A DNA stretch of 64,000 bases from Chitinophaga sp. Ak27 (GTDB taxonomy: Bacteria; Bacteroidota; Bacteroidia; Chitinophagales; Chitinophagaceae). The stretch covers positions 248,001 to 312,000 of the forward strand of contig NZ_JABAOB010000008.1 in the NCBI RefSeq assembly GCF_012726295.1, in the 5' to 3' direction. Numbering within the stretch: position 1 is the first letter of the stretch; each line of letters starts with the position of its first letter. Of this stretch, positions 51,724-61,712 are shown piece by piece. The notes beneath the pieces are model-generated. The model was given only the letters and a program-made list of their open reading frames with translations. It made no database searches and was not told the origin of the DNA. Position numbers and translations under genes: made by a program.

Positions 51724-52836
51724 ATGAATACTACTACCAATGTCAACCAACGACTGATTTCCCTGGATGTGATGCGTGGATGTATTATGATTTTGCTGGC
51801 GGCAGAAAGTGCCCATGTATATGGATCACTGGAGCATTTGCATCCAACGGGGATATGGGGCGCTGTCATGCAGCAGTTTTTTCATCATCCCTGGAATGGG
51901 CTGCGTGCCTGGGACCTGGTACAGCCGGCGTTTATGACCATGGCGGGGTCGGCGATGTATATCTCTTATTATTATAAAACGCAAAAAGGGATCACCTGGG
52001 CACAAAATTTCCGGCATATTGCATTTCGTTGCCTAAAGTTGTTTATATTTGGTACCGCCCTCCATTGCGTATATGCAGGCCGGTTAGTGTGGGAGTTATG
52101 GAATGTACTTACACAGTTATCCGTTACCACCCTGATTGCTTACCTGATTATACGACGTTCCTATGTTTTCCAGCTGGGTGTAAGCCTGTTATTATTGCTG
52201 GCCATTGATTTACTCTATCGTTTCGTGCTGTTGCCTGGCTATGATCAGCCTTTTGTTCAGGACCATAACCTGGGATCATATGTAGATATGTTACTGATGG
52301 GTAAATTAAATGATGGGGGAGGATGGGTGACCATCAACTTTATCAGCACTGCAGCGCATACCATTTGGGGCGTATTGGCGGGAAAGCTGCTGATCAGTAA
52401 CCGTGCCGCCGGACAAAAGATCCGTATCCTGCTGATAGCAGGTATATTGGGGCTGGCGGCTGGCTTCGGACTTGATTGGGCTGGCATAACGCCCATTATC
52501 AAACGGATTGCCACCGCTTCCTTTACACTGGCATCTGGAGGTTGGGTAATGTTATTACTGGCGTTTCTGTATTGGATCATCGATGTGAAACAGCAGGCGC
52601 GCTATGCCTGGATCGCCACCGTGGTGGGGATGAACGCTATTTTTATTTACCTGTTTTTTGAAACCGTAGGAGGGCAATGGGTAAATCCGACCACCGGGAT
52701 TTTTGTAAAAGGATTTACCGGGATGGCAGGCTTGCCGGAATCCCTGCAGAATGTAGTGAGTGCCTTCGCGGTATTGGCCCTGGAATGGGGATTGTGTTAC
52801 TGGCTGTATAAACGGAAAATATTTTTCAAATTATAA
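51724..52836 (+). CDS. DUF5009/HGSNAT-like membrane acyltransferase
   Basis: About 370 residues with roughly ten TM helices. It opens with RLISLDVMRGCIMILLAAE, the signature shared by DUF5009, DUF1624 and heparan-alpha-glucosaminide N-acetyltransferase relatives. These pass acetyl or other acyl groups across the membrane to sugars. Starts possible are 51694, immediately after the PKD gene stop, or 51724; the latter is nearer to the family's N-terminus. In this SusCD operon it may acylate or de-protect an imported sugar, which is inference. A strong terminator follows. Confidence 0.8.
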   Translation: MNTTTNVNQRLISLDVMRGCIMILLAAESAHVYGSLEHLHPTGIWGAVMQQFFHHPWNGLRAWDLVQPAFMTMAGSAMYISYYYKTQKGITWAQNFRHIAFRCLKLFIFGTALHCVYAGRLVWELWNVLTQLSVTTLIAYLIIRRSYVFQLGVSLLLLLAIDLLYRFVLLPGYDQPFVQDHNLGSYVDMLLMGKLNDGGGWVTINFISTAAHTIWGVLAGKLLISNRAAGQKIRILLIAGILGLAAGFGLDWAGITPIIKRIATASFTLASGGWVMLLLAFLYWIIDVKQQARYAWIATVVGMNAIFIYLFFETVGGQWVNPTTGIFVKGFTGMAGLPESLQNVVSAFAVLALEWGLCYWLYKRKIFFKL

Positions 52837-52859
52837 GCTATCTACTGAAACCCCCATGG

Positions 52860-52902
52860 AAAAAAGGCTCCGGTATCTTTACCGGAGCTTTTATTTTTTT
52901 AT
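52860..52902 (+). terminator. Terminator of the first SusCD operon
   Basis: A perfect 9-bp stem GCTCCGGTA/TACCGGAGC with a TCTT loop, preceded by six A and followed by TTTTATTTTTTT. It may act in both directions. Confidence 0.9.
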
Positions 52903-53134
52903 GTTTTTACATTTTTATTATTTACCTTGATTCAAGTTTAAGAAGTCAGTTGCCAAAATCTTAGTAATCGTAATAATATAATCATAATCATAATGTGAAC
53001 AATGGGAGAAATTTTCTTCCAGCACTTATAAAGTATCATTGTCACCTGTAACGGGTTATCTGCTATGCAGTATACCTGATGTCATGTTTTATGCCACGTG
53101 TAAAGTATTATCATCAATAAGGCTTTCTTATTAA

Positions 53135-53677
53135 ATGGATCATTGTTCAGATATCATATTAGTGCAACGATTGAAAGAAGGAGATGCCACGGCGTATGAT
53201 GATTTATTTATGAAATATCATAAGCTGCTTTGCCTGAATGCGTATTGGTTTTTGCGGAATGATGCGGAAGCCAATGACCTGGTGCAGACATTCTTCCTGG
53301 ACATTTGGGACAAAAAGTTATACCTTCACTTCGAGGGCGATATAAAGGGATACCTCCACCAGGCGGTGAAGAATCGCTGTTTGACTTATTTAAAAAAACA
53401 GAAAGCAGAGCGGGAACAGCAGGTAGCCTTTACCCAGTTCCAGGACGCTATCTGTACGGAGCATGCAGAAAATTCACCAGACTATTATAAACAGGCGCTG
53501 ACAGCTATCAATGAGATGGCTATACAAAAGCGTTCTGCCATACAAATGGTATATATGGAGGGGAAGCGTTACCAGGAGGCAGCAGATGAGATGGGAATCA
53601 GTATTAATTCCTTCAAAACCCATTTGAAGCGGGGCTTGAAGGTATTACGTCACGCAGTCATTCATAAGGGATATTAA
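53135..53677 (+). CDS. ECF sigma factor (FecI-like), second SusCD operon
   Basis: 180 residues: region 2 (~10-75, NDLVQTFFLDIWDKK) and region 4 (~120-170, KRYQEAADEMGISINSFKTHLKRGL). It differs strongly from the first sigma factor, so promoter specificity probably differs too. The ~230 bases before it, after the upstream terminator, are AT-rich (52920-53134) with no motif I can name. Confidence 0.9.
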   Translation: MDHCSDIILVQRLKEGDATAYDDLFMKYHKLLCLNAYWFLRNDAEANDLVQTFFLDIWDKKLYLHFEGDIKGYLHQAVKNRCLTYLKKQKAEREQQVAFTQFQDAICTEHAENSPDYYKQALTAINEMAIQKRSAIQMVYMEGKRYQEAADEMGISINSFKTHLKRGLKVLRHAVIHKGY

Positions 53678-53692
53678 CCCGGTTTTGTTAAC

Positions 53693-54832
53693 ATGGAAAC
53701 ATCGCAGGAAAAAATATTTGAATTATACATACAACACCTGTCCGGAACACTTTCGGCGGACGAGGAGAGTTATGTGCAGCGACAGTTACAAAACGATCCT
53801 GCTTTCTATGCTGAATGGCAACTACTCTCCAGGGAAGCTGCCAATATGAATGCCGGCGACTACCTGCAACGCATCGACTCCACTGCTTCCCTTGCGCACG
53901 TGAAACAACAGAGAGAGGCGCCGGTTATCCGCCCGGTGATTACCTGGAGAAGGATTGCCGCAGCTGCCGCAGTGGCTGTACTGTTGATCGGCGGCGGGGC
54001 AGTGTTCTTCCTGGTTAACAAACGTCATCCTGCTCCTTTAACTGCCAACGCCTTACTACGGCAAGCCAAAGAGCCGGTAAAGCTAGTGCTGGGACAAGGA
54101 CAAACCATTGTCCTGGGAGATTCCACCCATCAAACCATTGCCTTAAACAACGCTACACTGAATACCAGCCGGGGCGCCCTGCAATATACTTCCGCCGATA
54201 CGATGCTCAATACCCTGGAAGTGCCCATGGGAGAAACGTATAAGCTAGCGTTGTCTGATGGTACGGAGGTATGGTTGAACGCCGCTACCAGGCTGCATTT
54301 CCCCTTTATGTTCGGACAGTCAGCCAGGGAAGTATACGTAGAAGGAGAAGCTTATTTCAGCGTGGCAAAAGATGCCCGCCGTCCTTTTATAGTGCGTACT
54401 GCTTTAACACAGGTACAGGTATTGGGTACCGCTTTTAATATTAATACTTACCAGGCCGGCATGGTGAAAACATCGCTGGTGAGCGGTAAGGTAGTTGCCA
54501 GCGCCAAAGGCGGAGCGCAGCAAACATTGAGCCCTGGCATCCAGGCCGATTATGATGCAGCTGCTGGTTTTACCACCAGTCACTTCGATGAAGAAGAAGT
54601 GCTTTCCTGGCGCGATGGGATATACTATTACCACCGTATGCCCCTGGCGGCCCTCCTGTCTGCCGCCTCCCGGTTCTACGGGGTACGTTTCGTACTGGAC
54701 CAGGAAAAAATGGCCGGGAAATCTGTCACCGGTTTAATGGATAGAAAACGCCTGGATGACTTCCTATCCGACCTCAAAACAACCGCTCATATCGACTACC
54801 AGGTGACTGGTAATGAAATTACATTGAGATAA
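53693..54832 (+). CDS. FecR-family anti-sigma factor (2)
   Basis: 379 residues: cytoplasmic anti-sigma segment, TM helix ~88-108, FecR periplasmic domain (LSDGTEVWLNAATRLHFP, VEGEAYFSVAKDARRPF) and a C-terminal DUF4974 ending VTGNEITLR. It follows its sigma factor by 15 bases. A 181-base gap separates it from susC, large enough for a sigma-dependent promoter that would allow the positive feedback known for such systems. Confidence 0.92.
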   Translation: METSQEKIFELYIQHLSGTLSADEESYVQRQLQNDPAFYAEWQLLSREAANMNAGDYLQRIDSTASLAHVKQQREAPVIRPVITWRRIAAAAAVAVLLIGGGAVFFLVNKRHPAPLTANALLRQAKEPVKLVLGQGQTIVLGDSTHQTIALNNATLNTSRGALQYTSADTMLNTLEVPMGETYKLALSDGTEVWLNAATRLHFPFMFGQSAREVYVEGEAYFSVAKDARRPFIVRTALTQVQVLGTAFNINTYQAGMVKTSLVSGKVVASAKGGAQQTLSPGIQADYDAAAGFTTSHFDEEEVLSWRDGIYYYHRMPLAALLSAASRFYGVRFVLDQEKMAGKSVTGLMDRKRLDDFLSDLKTTAHIDYQVTGNEITLR

Positions 54833-55013
54833 ATCACATCCTTCCCCCAAAGTATTTTCCAATACGTACACCGTTCCCACGGCTCATTTTACGGATTTGA
54901 AAAAAAAGTTACTGCTTCCTGTCACCCGTTTTCATAAAACCGGAGTAGTTGTATTGCAAAGCTTTTGTCAACCAATCGCTATCCAATCATTTTAACTTGT
55001 AAACAATTCCCGC

Positions 55014-58000
55014 ATGAGAAAAAGTATACGCCAACGCTACCTGGCTATGCGAACAATGGTACGTCTGCTGGTGCTGTGCAGCCTGGTATGTACCACATTT
55101 TTTCCTGTACAGGCCCAGACTTCGACTCCTTCCCTGCAATCTATTGTTACCGTTACCGGTAATGATGTATCACTCCTGCAGGTGTTCCGGGCTATTAAAA
55201 AACAAACCGGCCTCACACTGGTATACAGTAACCAGCTGCTCAATGATGCCGAAAAAATCAGCCTGAATTTTCAACAGGCCAAACTGGCCGATGTATTGGC
55301 TTTTATTTTTAAGAATAAAAATATCAGCTATGTTTTGCAGCGGAACCGCATTGTGCTCGACAAAAAAGAAGCGCCGGCCGAACCTGTTTCAGCGGCTGTG
55401 CCGGCAGGAGAGGATAAACAGGTAGAATGGCTGGTACGGGGCCAGGTAATGGATGCCGATGGTAGTCCGATACCTGGTGCTTCCGTTACGGTGAAAGACT
55501 CCAAAAAAGGTACCGTTACCGACGTTTTGGGTGTTTTTTCCATCAGCGCCAACCGCAATGATATCCTGCGTATAGCCATGATGGGGATGCAAACGGAAGA
55601 AGTGAGGGTGAATAATCAGAAGACCATGAAAATCAGTTTAGCGGCTAAAGTGGATAAACTGACAGAAGTGGTGGTAGTAGGTTTTGGTAACCAGAAAAAA
55701 GTAACGGTAACGGGTTCGGTTGCTTCTGTAAATATGGAAGATATGAAAACGCCGGTACGATCCCTCACCAACGCACTGGTAGGTAAAGTGGCCGGTATCA
55801 TTTCCATGCAGAGCGGTGGCGGTGAACCCGGTTATGATAATCCTAACTTCACTATTCGTGGTATTGGCAGCTTTACCGGTAGCACATCGCCCCTGATCAT
55901 CGTAGACGGGGTGCAAAGAGAAGATGTAAACAGTACCTATGGCGGTGCTTTCAATAATATTGATCCCGAAGATATCCAGAGTATTTCCCTGTTGAAAGAC
56001 GCATCGGCTACGGCGGTATATGGCGCCAAGGGCGCCAACGGCGTGTTGATCATCACTACCCGCCGGGGGATAGCCGGTAAGCCGAAAGTATCTGCCAAAG
56101 CAGAAACAGGTATGAGCGGACTTACCCAGCTGCCTAAAATGCTGGACGGCGTTAGTTATATGAAGTTATATAATGAAGCGCAGGTAAACATGGGTAACCA
56201 ACCTACCTATACCAATGAAGCGATCCAAAAGACCGCCAGCGGATTAGATCCTTACCTGTATCCGAACGTTGACTGGATTAACACGATTTATAAGAAGTGG
56301 GCTTCCATGACCAATGCTAATGTGAATGTAAGCGGAGGTGGAGAAGCCATGCGTTATTATGTGTCGATGTCATTTTATGACCAGGAAGGTCAGTATAAAG
56401 TCACCAAAACAACTTATAACCCCAATCTAAATTTTAAGCGATACGATTTCAGAAGTAACGTAGATCTGAACGTCACCAAAACAACACTGCTTTCCCTCAA
56501 CCTCGCTTCCATGCTGGTAAACAGCCGTTACCCGGGTAACTCGGCCGGCGCTATCTGGTATGCGGCGTATGGTACTAACCCGATTTCTTTCCCGGTAAAA
56601 TATCCGGGCGATAAATGGGCCGGCCCACGTAACAATGGCGGCGCCAATCCCTTTAATATGGTGCAGAATGCCGGATATAGTACTGAGTTCAGACCTTCGG
56701 TACAATCGGTATTAAACCTCAACCAAAAGCTGGATATGTTTACCTCCGGGTTGAGTGCTAACGTTAAATTCTCTTTTGATACTTACGGCGAGTTCGACAA
56801 CTCCCGGAAAGGATTAAATGACTTATGGTATGCCGGCAGCCGGAATGAAGATGGCTCGCTGAATTTTGAACGCACACGTACTGGTAGTACTTACCTGGGG
56901 TATGGTAGCTCGTCCAGCGGTGAGCGCATGATGTACCTGGAAGGGAACCTGACCTACGATCACAGCTTCGGTAAGCATAATGTTGGCGCTCTGCTGGTGG
57001 GAGCTATGAGAAACCGCGTGATTGGTTCAGCTGGAGACCTGAAGACTGCCATTCCTTACCGTAGCCAGAATGCTGCGGCCAGGGTTACCTATTCTTACCT
57101 CGACAAATACCTGGCGGAAGTAAACATGGGGGCCACCGGTTCTGAAAACTTTGAAACAGGAAAACGCTGGGGTTATTTCCCTGCCGCTTCTGCCGGATGG
57201 GTGATTTCGAAAGAAAATTTTTTCCAGCCACTGACTAAAACCATCAGCTTACTGAAAATTCGCGGTTCCTACGGTATGACTGGTAATGACCTGATAGGCA
57301 ATGGCGACCGGTTTGGCTATCTTACCTATATCAATGATGCTTCCGGTACTTCTTTTGGTGGTTCCGGTTCTCCTACTTATTATCCCGGTATTGCCGCTTC
57401 CGTTATCGGAACACAAAACCTCACCTGGGAAAAGTCTGCTAAAACAGATGTGGGTTTAGAAATAGGATTTTGGAATAAGTTGAGCTTTGTATTTGACGCT
57501 TTCCGGGATAAGAGAACCAATATACTGGTACGTCGTAACTCCATCTCTTCTATTGCAGGTTATGGTGGTATCGAAATTTATGGTAACCTGGGCGAGTTGG
57601 AAAATAAAGGGGTGGATGGTAGTGTGGAATACACTGATCATATTGGTAAAGATGTGACTATCCGTTTATTCGGTAACATTACCTACGCCCGTAACAAAGT
57701 ATTGTACGCCGATTATCCGAAAGCCATTTTCCCCTACCAGCAACGGGAAGGCACCAGTGCTACCGCTTTCTATGGCTATAAAAGCCTGGGATTGTTCAAA
57801 GATCAGAATGATGTGGATAAAAGCCCAACGCAACTCAGAACCGTATTTCCCGGCGATGTTAAGTATGAAGATCTCAGTGGTGATGGAAAAATTACCGCCA
57901 ACGATGCTACTTATCTGAATAAATCGGCTTTCCCTGTATGGTCTTACGGATACGGTTTCAACATTGGTTATAAAGGATTTGAATTGTCTGGTGTATTTGC

Positions 58001-58457
58001 TGGTGTAGCAGATGTAGGTATCATGGCCAACGGCGCCGATATTTCCCATGGCCAGGATGGCGCGCCGGGCGTAGGCGTAATACCTTTCGCCGGTATGGGA
58101 CAATATACCGCCAATGGCTTATCTGATATGCTGAATCGCTGGTCGCCCGATAACCCGAATCCTAATGCGCACTATCCCCGGTTAACGGTAGCCAGTGTAA
58201 ATGATAACAACTATCAGAACAGCACCTGGTGGTTGAAAGATGGTAGTTTCATGCGGCTCCGGCAGGCATCGCTCAGTTATTCTTTTATCACTCCCCAGAT
58301 GAAACGCCGTGGTATCAGCAGTTTACAAGTATATGGTGCAGGCACCAACCTGCTCACTTTCACGAAGTTTAAATTATGGGATCCTGAGCTGGGTAATAAC
58401 TCCGCTAAGTATCCTTATCCGAAAACAGTGACCGTTGGCGTGAGAGCGCAATTCTAA
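55014..58457 (+). CDS. SusC/RagA-type TonB-linked receptor with STN domain (2)
   Basis: 1147 residues. Signal peptide (ends FFPVQAQ), STN domain ~45-115, regulatory-like sandwich ~140-215, VVVVGFGNQKKVTVTGSV TonB/plug start, NGVLIITTRR, then the barrel to a terminal Phe. An alternative start at 55047 (MRTMVRLLVLC) would shorten the signal by 11 residues. With its sigma/FecR pair it should self-regulate. The cargo is unknown. Confidence 0.93.
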   Translation: MRKSIRQRYLAMRTMVRLLVLCSLVCTTFFPVQAQTSTPSLQSIVTVTGNDVSLLQVFRAIKKQTGLTLVYSNQLLNDAEKISLNFQQAKLADVLAFIFKNKNISYVLQRNRIVLDKKEAPAEPVSAAVPAGEDKQVEWLVRGQVMDADGSPIPGASVTVKDSKKGTVTDVLGVFSISANRNDILRIAMMGMQTEEVRVNNQKTMKISLAAKVDKLTEVVVVGFGNQKKVTVTGSVASVNMEDMKTPVRSLTNALVGKVAGIISMQSGGGEPGYDNPNFTIRGIGSFTGSTSPLIIVDGVQREDVNSTYGGAFNNIDPEDIQSISLLKDASATAVYGAKGANGVLIITTRRGIAGKPKVSAKAETGMSGLTQLPKMLDGVSYMKLYNEAQVNMGNQPTYTNEAIQKTASGLDPYLYPNVDWINTIYKKWASMTNANVNVSGGGEAMRYYVSMSFYDQEGQYKVTKTTYNPNLNFKRYDFRSNVDLNVTKTTLLSLNLASMLVNSRYPGNSAGAIWYAAYGTNPISFPVKYPGDKWAGPRNNGGANPFNMVQNAGYSTEFRPSVQSVLNLNQKLDMFTSGLSANVKFSFDTYGEFDNSRKGLNDLWYAGSRNEDGSLNFERTRTGSTYLGYGSSSSGERMMYLEGNLTYDHSFGKHNVGALLVGAMRNRVIGSAGDLKTAIPYRSQNAAARVTYSYLDKYLAEVNMGATGSENFETGKRWGYFPAASAGWVISKENFFQPLTKTISLLKIRGSYGMTGNDLIGNGDRFGYLTYINDASGTSFGGSGSPTYYPGIAASVIGTQNLTWEKSAKTDVGLEIGFWNKLSFVFDAFRDKRTNILVRRNSISSIAGYGGIEIYGNLGELENKGVDGSVEYTDHIGKDVTIRLFGNITYARNKVLYADYPKAIFPYQQREGTSATAFYGYKSLGLFKDQNDVDKSPTQLRTVFPGDVKYEDLSGDGKITANDATYLNKSAFPVWSYGYGFNIGYKGFELSGVFAGVADVGIMANGADISHGQDGAPGVGVIPFAGMGQYTANGLSDMLNRWSPDNPNPNAHYPRLTVASVNDNNYQNSTWWLKDGSFMRLRQASLSYSFITPQMKRRGISSLQVYGAGTNLLTFTKFKLWDPELGNNSAKYPYPKTVTVGVRAQF

Positions 58458-58480
58458 TCAAGACAAAAAAGAATACGTTT

Positions 58481-60322
58481 ATGACCAGATATAAATACCT
58501 GTTACTTTTTTGCTGCGGCATGATCGCCATGAGCCTGGCGTCCTGCAGCAAGTACCTGGACAAGAAACCTGATAATCTTTTAACGGAAGACCAGATATGG
58601 CAAACCAGGGCTAACGCCGAAGCTTATCTGAATAATGTGTACACTGGCATGCGGGGGCCTGATGGGGGCGATTGGGCATCGATGGGTTTTTCAGATGAAA
58701 CTTCCGTAGCTATTCCAACGGTGGGGGTAAGATTTATGGTATCGGGCAACTGGACCCCTTCTGATGGCAACAACTGGGACAGCTGGGGCTATATGTATGG
58801 CTTCATCCGTAAGTCGATCATCTTTGACCAGAATGTGGATAAAGTGCCGGAGAGCCAGTTGAGCCAGACGTTGAAGGATCAATATAAAGCAGAGAATAAC
58901 TTTTTGCGGGGATACTTCTACTATCAGCTGTTAAGAAAATATGGCCCGTTTGTCATTGTATCCAAACTGATTGGGCAGGATGAAGATTTTACCAAGTACT
59001 CCCGTGGCTCATTCGATGAATGCGTAGCACATATCAATGGGCTAATGGATAAAGCCGCTGCTGGCTTGCCGGGTGTATGGAATTCGTCCGGCAACCTGGG
59101 AAGGCCCACCAAAGGCGCTTGCATGGCCGTAAAGGAAAAAGTAGCGCAACTGGCTGCGAGCGAACTATGGAATGGAAACCCTGCGTTTGCCAATTTCAAA
59201 AATAACGATGGCAAGCAGCTGGCACCGGTGGGTTACGATGTGAATAAGTGGAAGATTGCCGCTAAGGCCGCAAAAGATATCATCGACTCTGCCCACTACA
59301 AATTATTCACCAACCTGGATAATGGTGGCTCCTCTTTCGACCCGTATCTCTCTGTGCGTGATTTGTTCCTGACCACCTGGAACGATGAAATCATCCTGGG
59401 TAGTATTGACTGGAGCCGCTGGGGATACACCAAATGTGTTTCTCCCGGCCCCGGAGGTTATAACATGTATAATGCTACCCAAAACCTGGTAGATGCCTTT
59501 TACATGAAGAATGGCCGCACCATCGATGACCCGGCTTCCAACTATGTGGAAACGGGATTTGCACAATCAGACGATGATTATGACTGGGGGCATCACCAGG
59601 GCGACTGGAACATGTACGCTAACCGGGAACCACGCTTTTATGCTTACATCGCCTATAATGGCCGTCCGGTAGTACCGGCAGTGACGGTTGATGATAAGAA
59701 TTATTATTCTTCCGACAATAATATCAACGGGAAAGGAAGAGTGGAGTTTTACTACAGTGGTAAATCCGGGCAAAAATCAGCCGGCAGCAATAACCTCACC
59801 GGCTATCTGCCCCTGAAGCGGGTCAGCTCCAGTGATAATATCCGCAACGATGTCACCGCTTACCGTTCTCCGTATATTCTTATCCGTTATGCCGAGGTAT
59901 TACTGGACTACGTGGAAGCATTGAACGAATACGATCCTACTAACCCGGATATTGTTACCTACCTGGATATGGTAAGAACCCGGGCGGGACTGCCGGGTAT
60001 TGAAACCACCTATCCGGATGCGGTAGGTAATAAACTGGCAATGCGGAAGTATATACTGAGAGAAAGACAGGTAGAGTTTTGCTTTGAAAGCGATCGTTGC
60101 TATACCATGCTACGTCGGAAAATGCTGGGTAACCCGGAAAACCAGACCATCTATGGAATGGATGTAAATGCCAACGACCAGGGACTTGGATTTTCATTTA
60201 CGGGTTTTTACAAACGCACGCTATTCCAGAAAAGGGTATGGAACGATAAAATGTACCTGTTCCCGATCATTCAGGGCGACCTGGAAAGGGATCGTTCATT
60301 GGTACAAAACCCAGGCTGGTAA
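58481..60322 (+). CDS. SusD/RagB-type surface lipoprotein (2)
   Basis: 613 residues, larger than the ~500-550 norm. Lipobox ASC (LASCSKYLDKKPD), TPR-like helices and the C-terminal RagB domain (ILIRYAEVLLDYVEALNE, ILRERQVEFCFESDRCYTMLRRK). The gap to susC is 23 bases. The extra length lies in loops between ~365 and 450 (YDWGHHQGDWNMY, FYYSGKSGQK), which may shape the binding face. Confidence 0.93.
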   Translation: MTRYKYLLLFCCGMIAMSLASCSKYLDKKPDNLLTEDQIWQTRANAEAYLNNVYTGMRGPDGGDWASMGFSDETSVAIPTVGVRFMVSGNWTPSDGNNWDSWGYMYGFIRKSIIFDQNVDKVPESQLSQTLKDQYKAENNFLRGYFYYQLLRKYGPFVIVSKLIGQDEDFTKYSRGSFDECVAHINGLMDKAAAGLPGVWNSSGNLGRPTKGACMAVKEKVAQLAASELWNGNPAFANFKNNDGKQLAPVGYDVNKWKIAAKAAKDIIDSAHYKLFTNLDNGGSSFDPYLSVRDLFLTTWNDEIILGSIDWSRWGYTKCVSPGPGGYNMYNATQNLVDAFYMKNGRTIDDPASNYVETGFAQSDDDYDWGHHQGDWNMYANREPRFYAYIAYNGRPVVPAVTVDDKNYYSSDNNINGKGRVEFYYSGKSGQKSAGSNNLTGYLPLKRVSSSDNIRNDVTAYRSPYILIRYAEVLLDYVEALNEYDPTNPDIVTYLDMVRTRAGLPGIETTYPDAVGNKLAMRKYILRERQVEFCFESDRCYTMLRRKMLGNPENQTIYGMDVNANDQGLGFSFTGFYKRTLFQKRVWNDKMYLFPIIQGDLERDRSLVQNPGW

Positions 60323-60352
60323 AATTTATTTATTCAATTTTAAATTATTGCT

Positions 60353-61651
60353 ATGATCAGGTCATTGCATACATATATACTCTCCGGTTGCTTTTTAATA
60401 TCGGCCATACTAACAGGTTGCAAGAAAGATGAGGGGTTGCAGCATGTGGTAGGGTCGCCTGTCACGATATCCGACTTTACACCTACTACCGGAGGAGGTA
60501 CCACAGAAATTTTAATTTCGGGAGATAATTTCTCCGGAGATACCAGCCAAATCAGCGTTACGATCAACGGTAACCGCTGTGCCATTGTGGGCGCCAACAC
60601 AAAGCAGATTATGGCGGTAGTGCCGAAAAGATGCGGCTCCGGTAACGTGGTAGTTACCATCGGGAAAGACAGCGGTAAGTCTACCGCTATATTTAATTAT
60701 GTATTCACCCATACAGTAACCACGCTGGCCGGTAATGGTAAAGCAGGTTATGCAGATGGTGGTCCTACAGATGCGATGTTTACTTTTAGTAACCCTGGCT
60801 GGTTGAGAATGATGGGCATTGTAGCCGATGATAACGGCAACGTATACGTGGCCGATCCGGGAAATGCCTGTATTCGTAAAATTGACAAAACCGGGCAGGT
60901 ATCTATCCTGGCGGGGCATCCGGGTAATGCAGGTGGTTCAGATGGGATAGGCACTGGCGCTACGTTTAGCATCCCCTATGGCCTGGGCATCGATGCAGCG
61001 GGTAACGTATATACTGCCGATCCCGGCACCTGGAGTATCCGGAAAATTACGCCGGATGGCACTACGTCGAGGATAGGAGGCACCGTGCAGGAGCCCTGGA
61101 ATGTAACTGTTAATAAAGCAAACGGAAAGATATATTATTCCAGCACTGGCGGTGGTGGAGTGTTTGAAATGAAACCCGATGGCAGCAGTGTGAATATTGC
61201 TACCATCGCGGCGCCGGGAGGACTTGCCCTTGATCCGGCCGGTAACCTGTTTGTATCCAGCAATAGCGAACATACCATTATCAAGCTGAAAGCAGATACC
61301 TGGGAGCCTACAGTAATTGCAGGTGCTACCGGTACGCCTGCTTATGCAGATGGCGTAGGCACGGCAGCTCGTTTTGCCAATCCCTGGGGACTCGCCATCG
61401 ATGCCGGTGGTAATATTTTCGTAGCCGGTAATGGTAGCTATGGACCTAACGTGGATGAAAGTGTTCGCTATATTAAAGCGGGGACCTGGGATGTAAGCAC
61501 TTTTGCAGGCAGTGGCACTGGAGGGTTTGCAGACGCCATTGGCACCGCCGCCGCATTTAATATGCCCATGGGCGTAGCCGTGGATAAAAATGGAATTGTA
61601 TACGTTTTAGATAAGAATAACAACAGGGTCAGAAAGATAGTCACAGAGTAA
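60353..61651 (+). CDS. IPT/TIG plus NHL-repeat lipoprotein
   Basis: 432 residues; lipobox ILTGC. Residues ~38-120 form an IPT/TIG domain (ISDFTPTTGGGTTEILISGDNFSG). Residues ~125-430 form an NHL-type propeller with repeated GLGIDAAGNVYTADPGTWSIRKI, GLAIDAGGNIFVAGNG and GVAVDKNGIVYVLDKNNNRVRKI units, about five or six blades. IPT lipoproteins after susD are typical surface glycan-binding proteins. It starts 30 bases after susD. Confidence 0.88.
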   Translation: MIRSLHTYILSGCFLISAILTGCKKDEGLQHVVGSPVTISDFTPTTGGGTTEILISGDNFSGDTSQISVTINGNRCAIVGANTKQIMAVVPKRCGSGNVVVTIGKDSGKSTAIFNYVFTHTVTTLAGNGKAGYADGGPTDAMFTFSNPGWLRMMGIVADDNGNVYVADPGNACIRKIDKTGQVSILAGHPGNAGGSDGIGTGATFSIPYGLGIDAAGNVYTADPGTWSIRKITPDGTTSRIGGTVQEPWNVTVNKANGKIYYSSTGGGGVFEMKPDGSSVNIATIAAPGGLALDPAGNLFVSSNSEHTIIKLKADTWEPTVIAGATGTPAYADGVGTAARFANPWGLAIDAGGNIFVAGNGSYGPNVDESVRYIKAGTWDVSTFAGSGTGGFADAIGTAAAFNMPMGVAVDKNGIVYVLDKNNNRVRKIVTE

Positions 61652-61672
61652 AGCCATCAAATGTAAACCCGG

Positions 61673-61706
61673 GGCTGCAATAGAAATATTGCAGCCTTAT
61701 ATTTTT
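61673..61706 (+). terminator. Intra-operon terminator/attenuator with GAAA tetraloop
   Basis: GGCTGCAATA and TATTGCAGCC form a perfect 10-bp stem with a GAAA loop, followed by TTATATTTTT. It lies between the IPT/NHL gene and the beta-helix gene and ends 7 bases before the latter's ATG. Confidence 0.75.
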
Positions 61707-61712
61707 AATCAT

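Noticed and set aside
61689..61712. TTG start for the beta-helix protein
   Set aside because: The extra codons are the right arm and tail of a terminator hairpin; the ATG at 61713 gives a proper lipoprotein signal.
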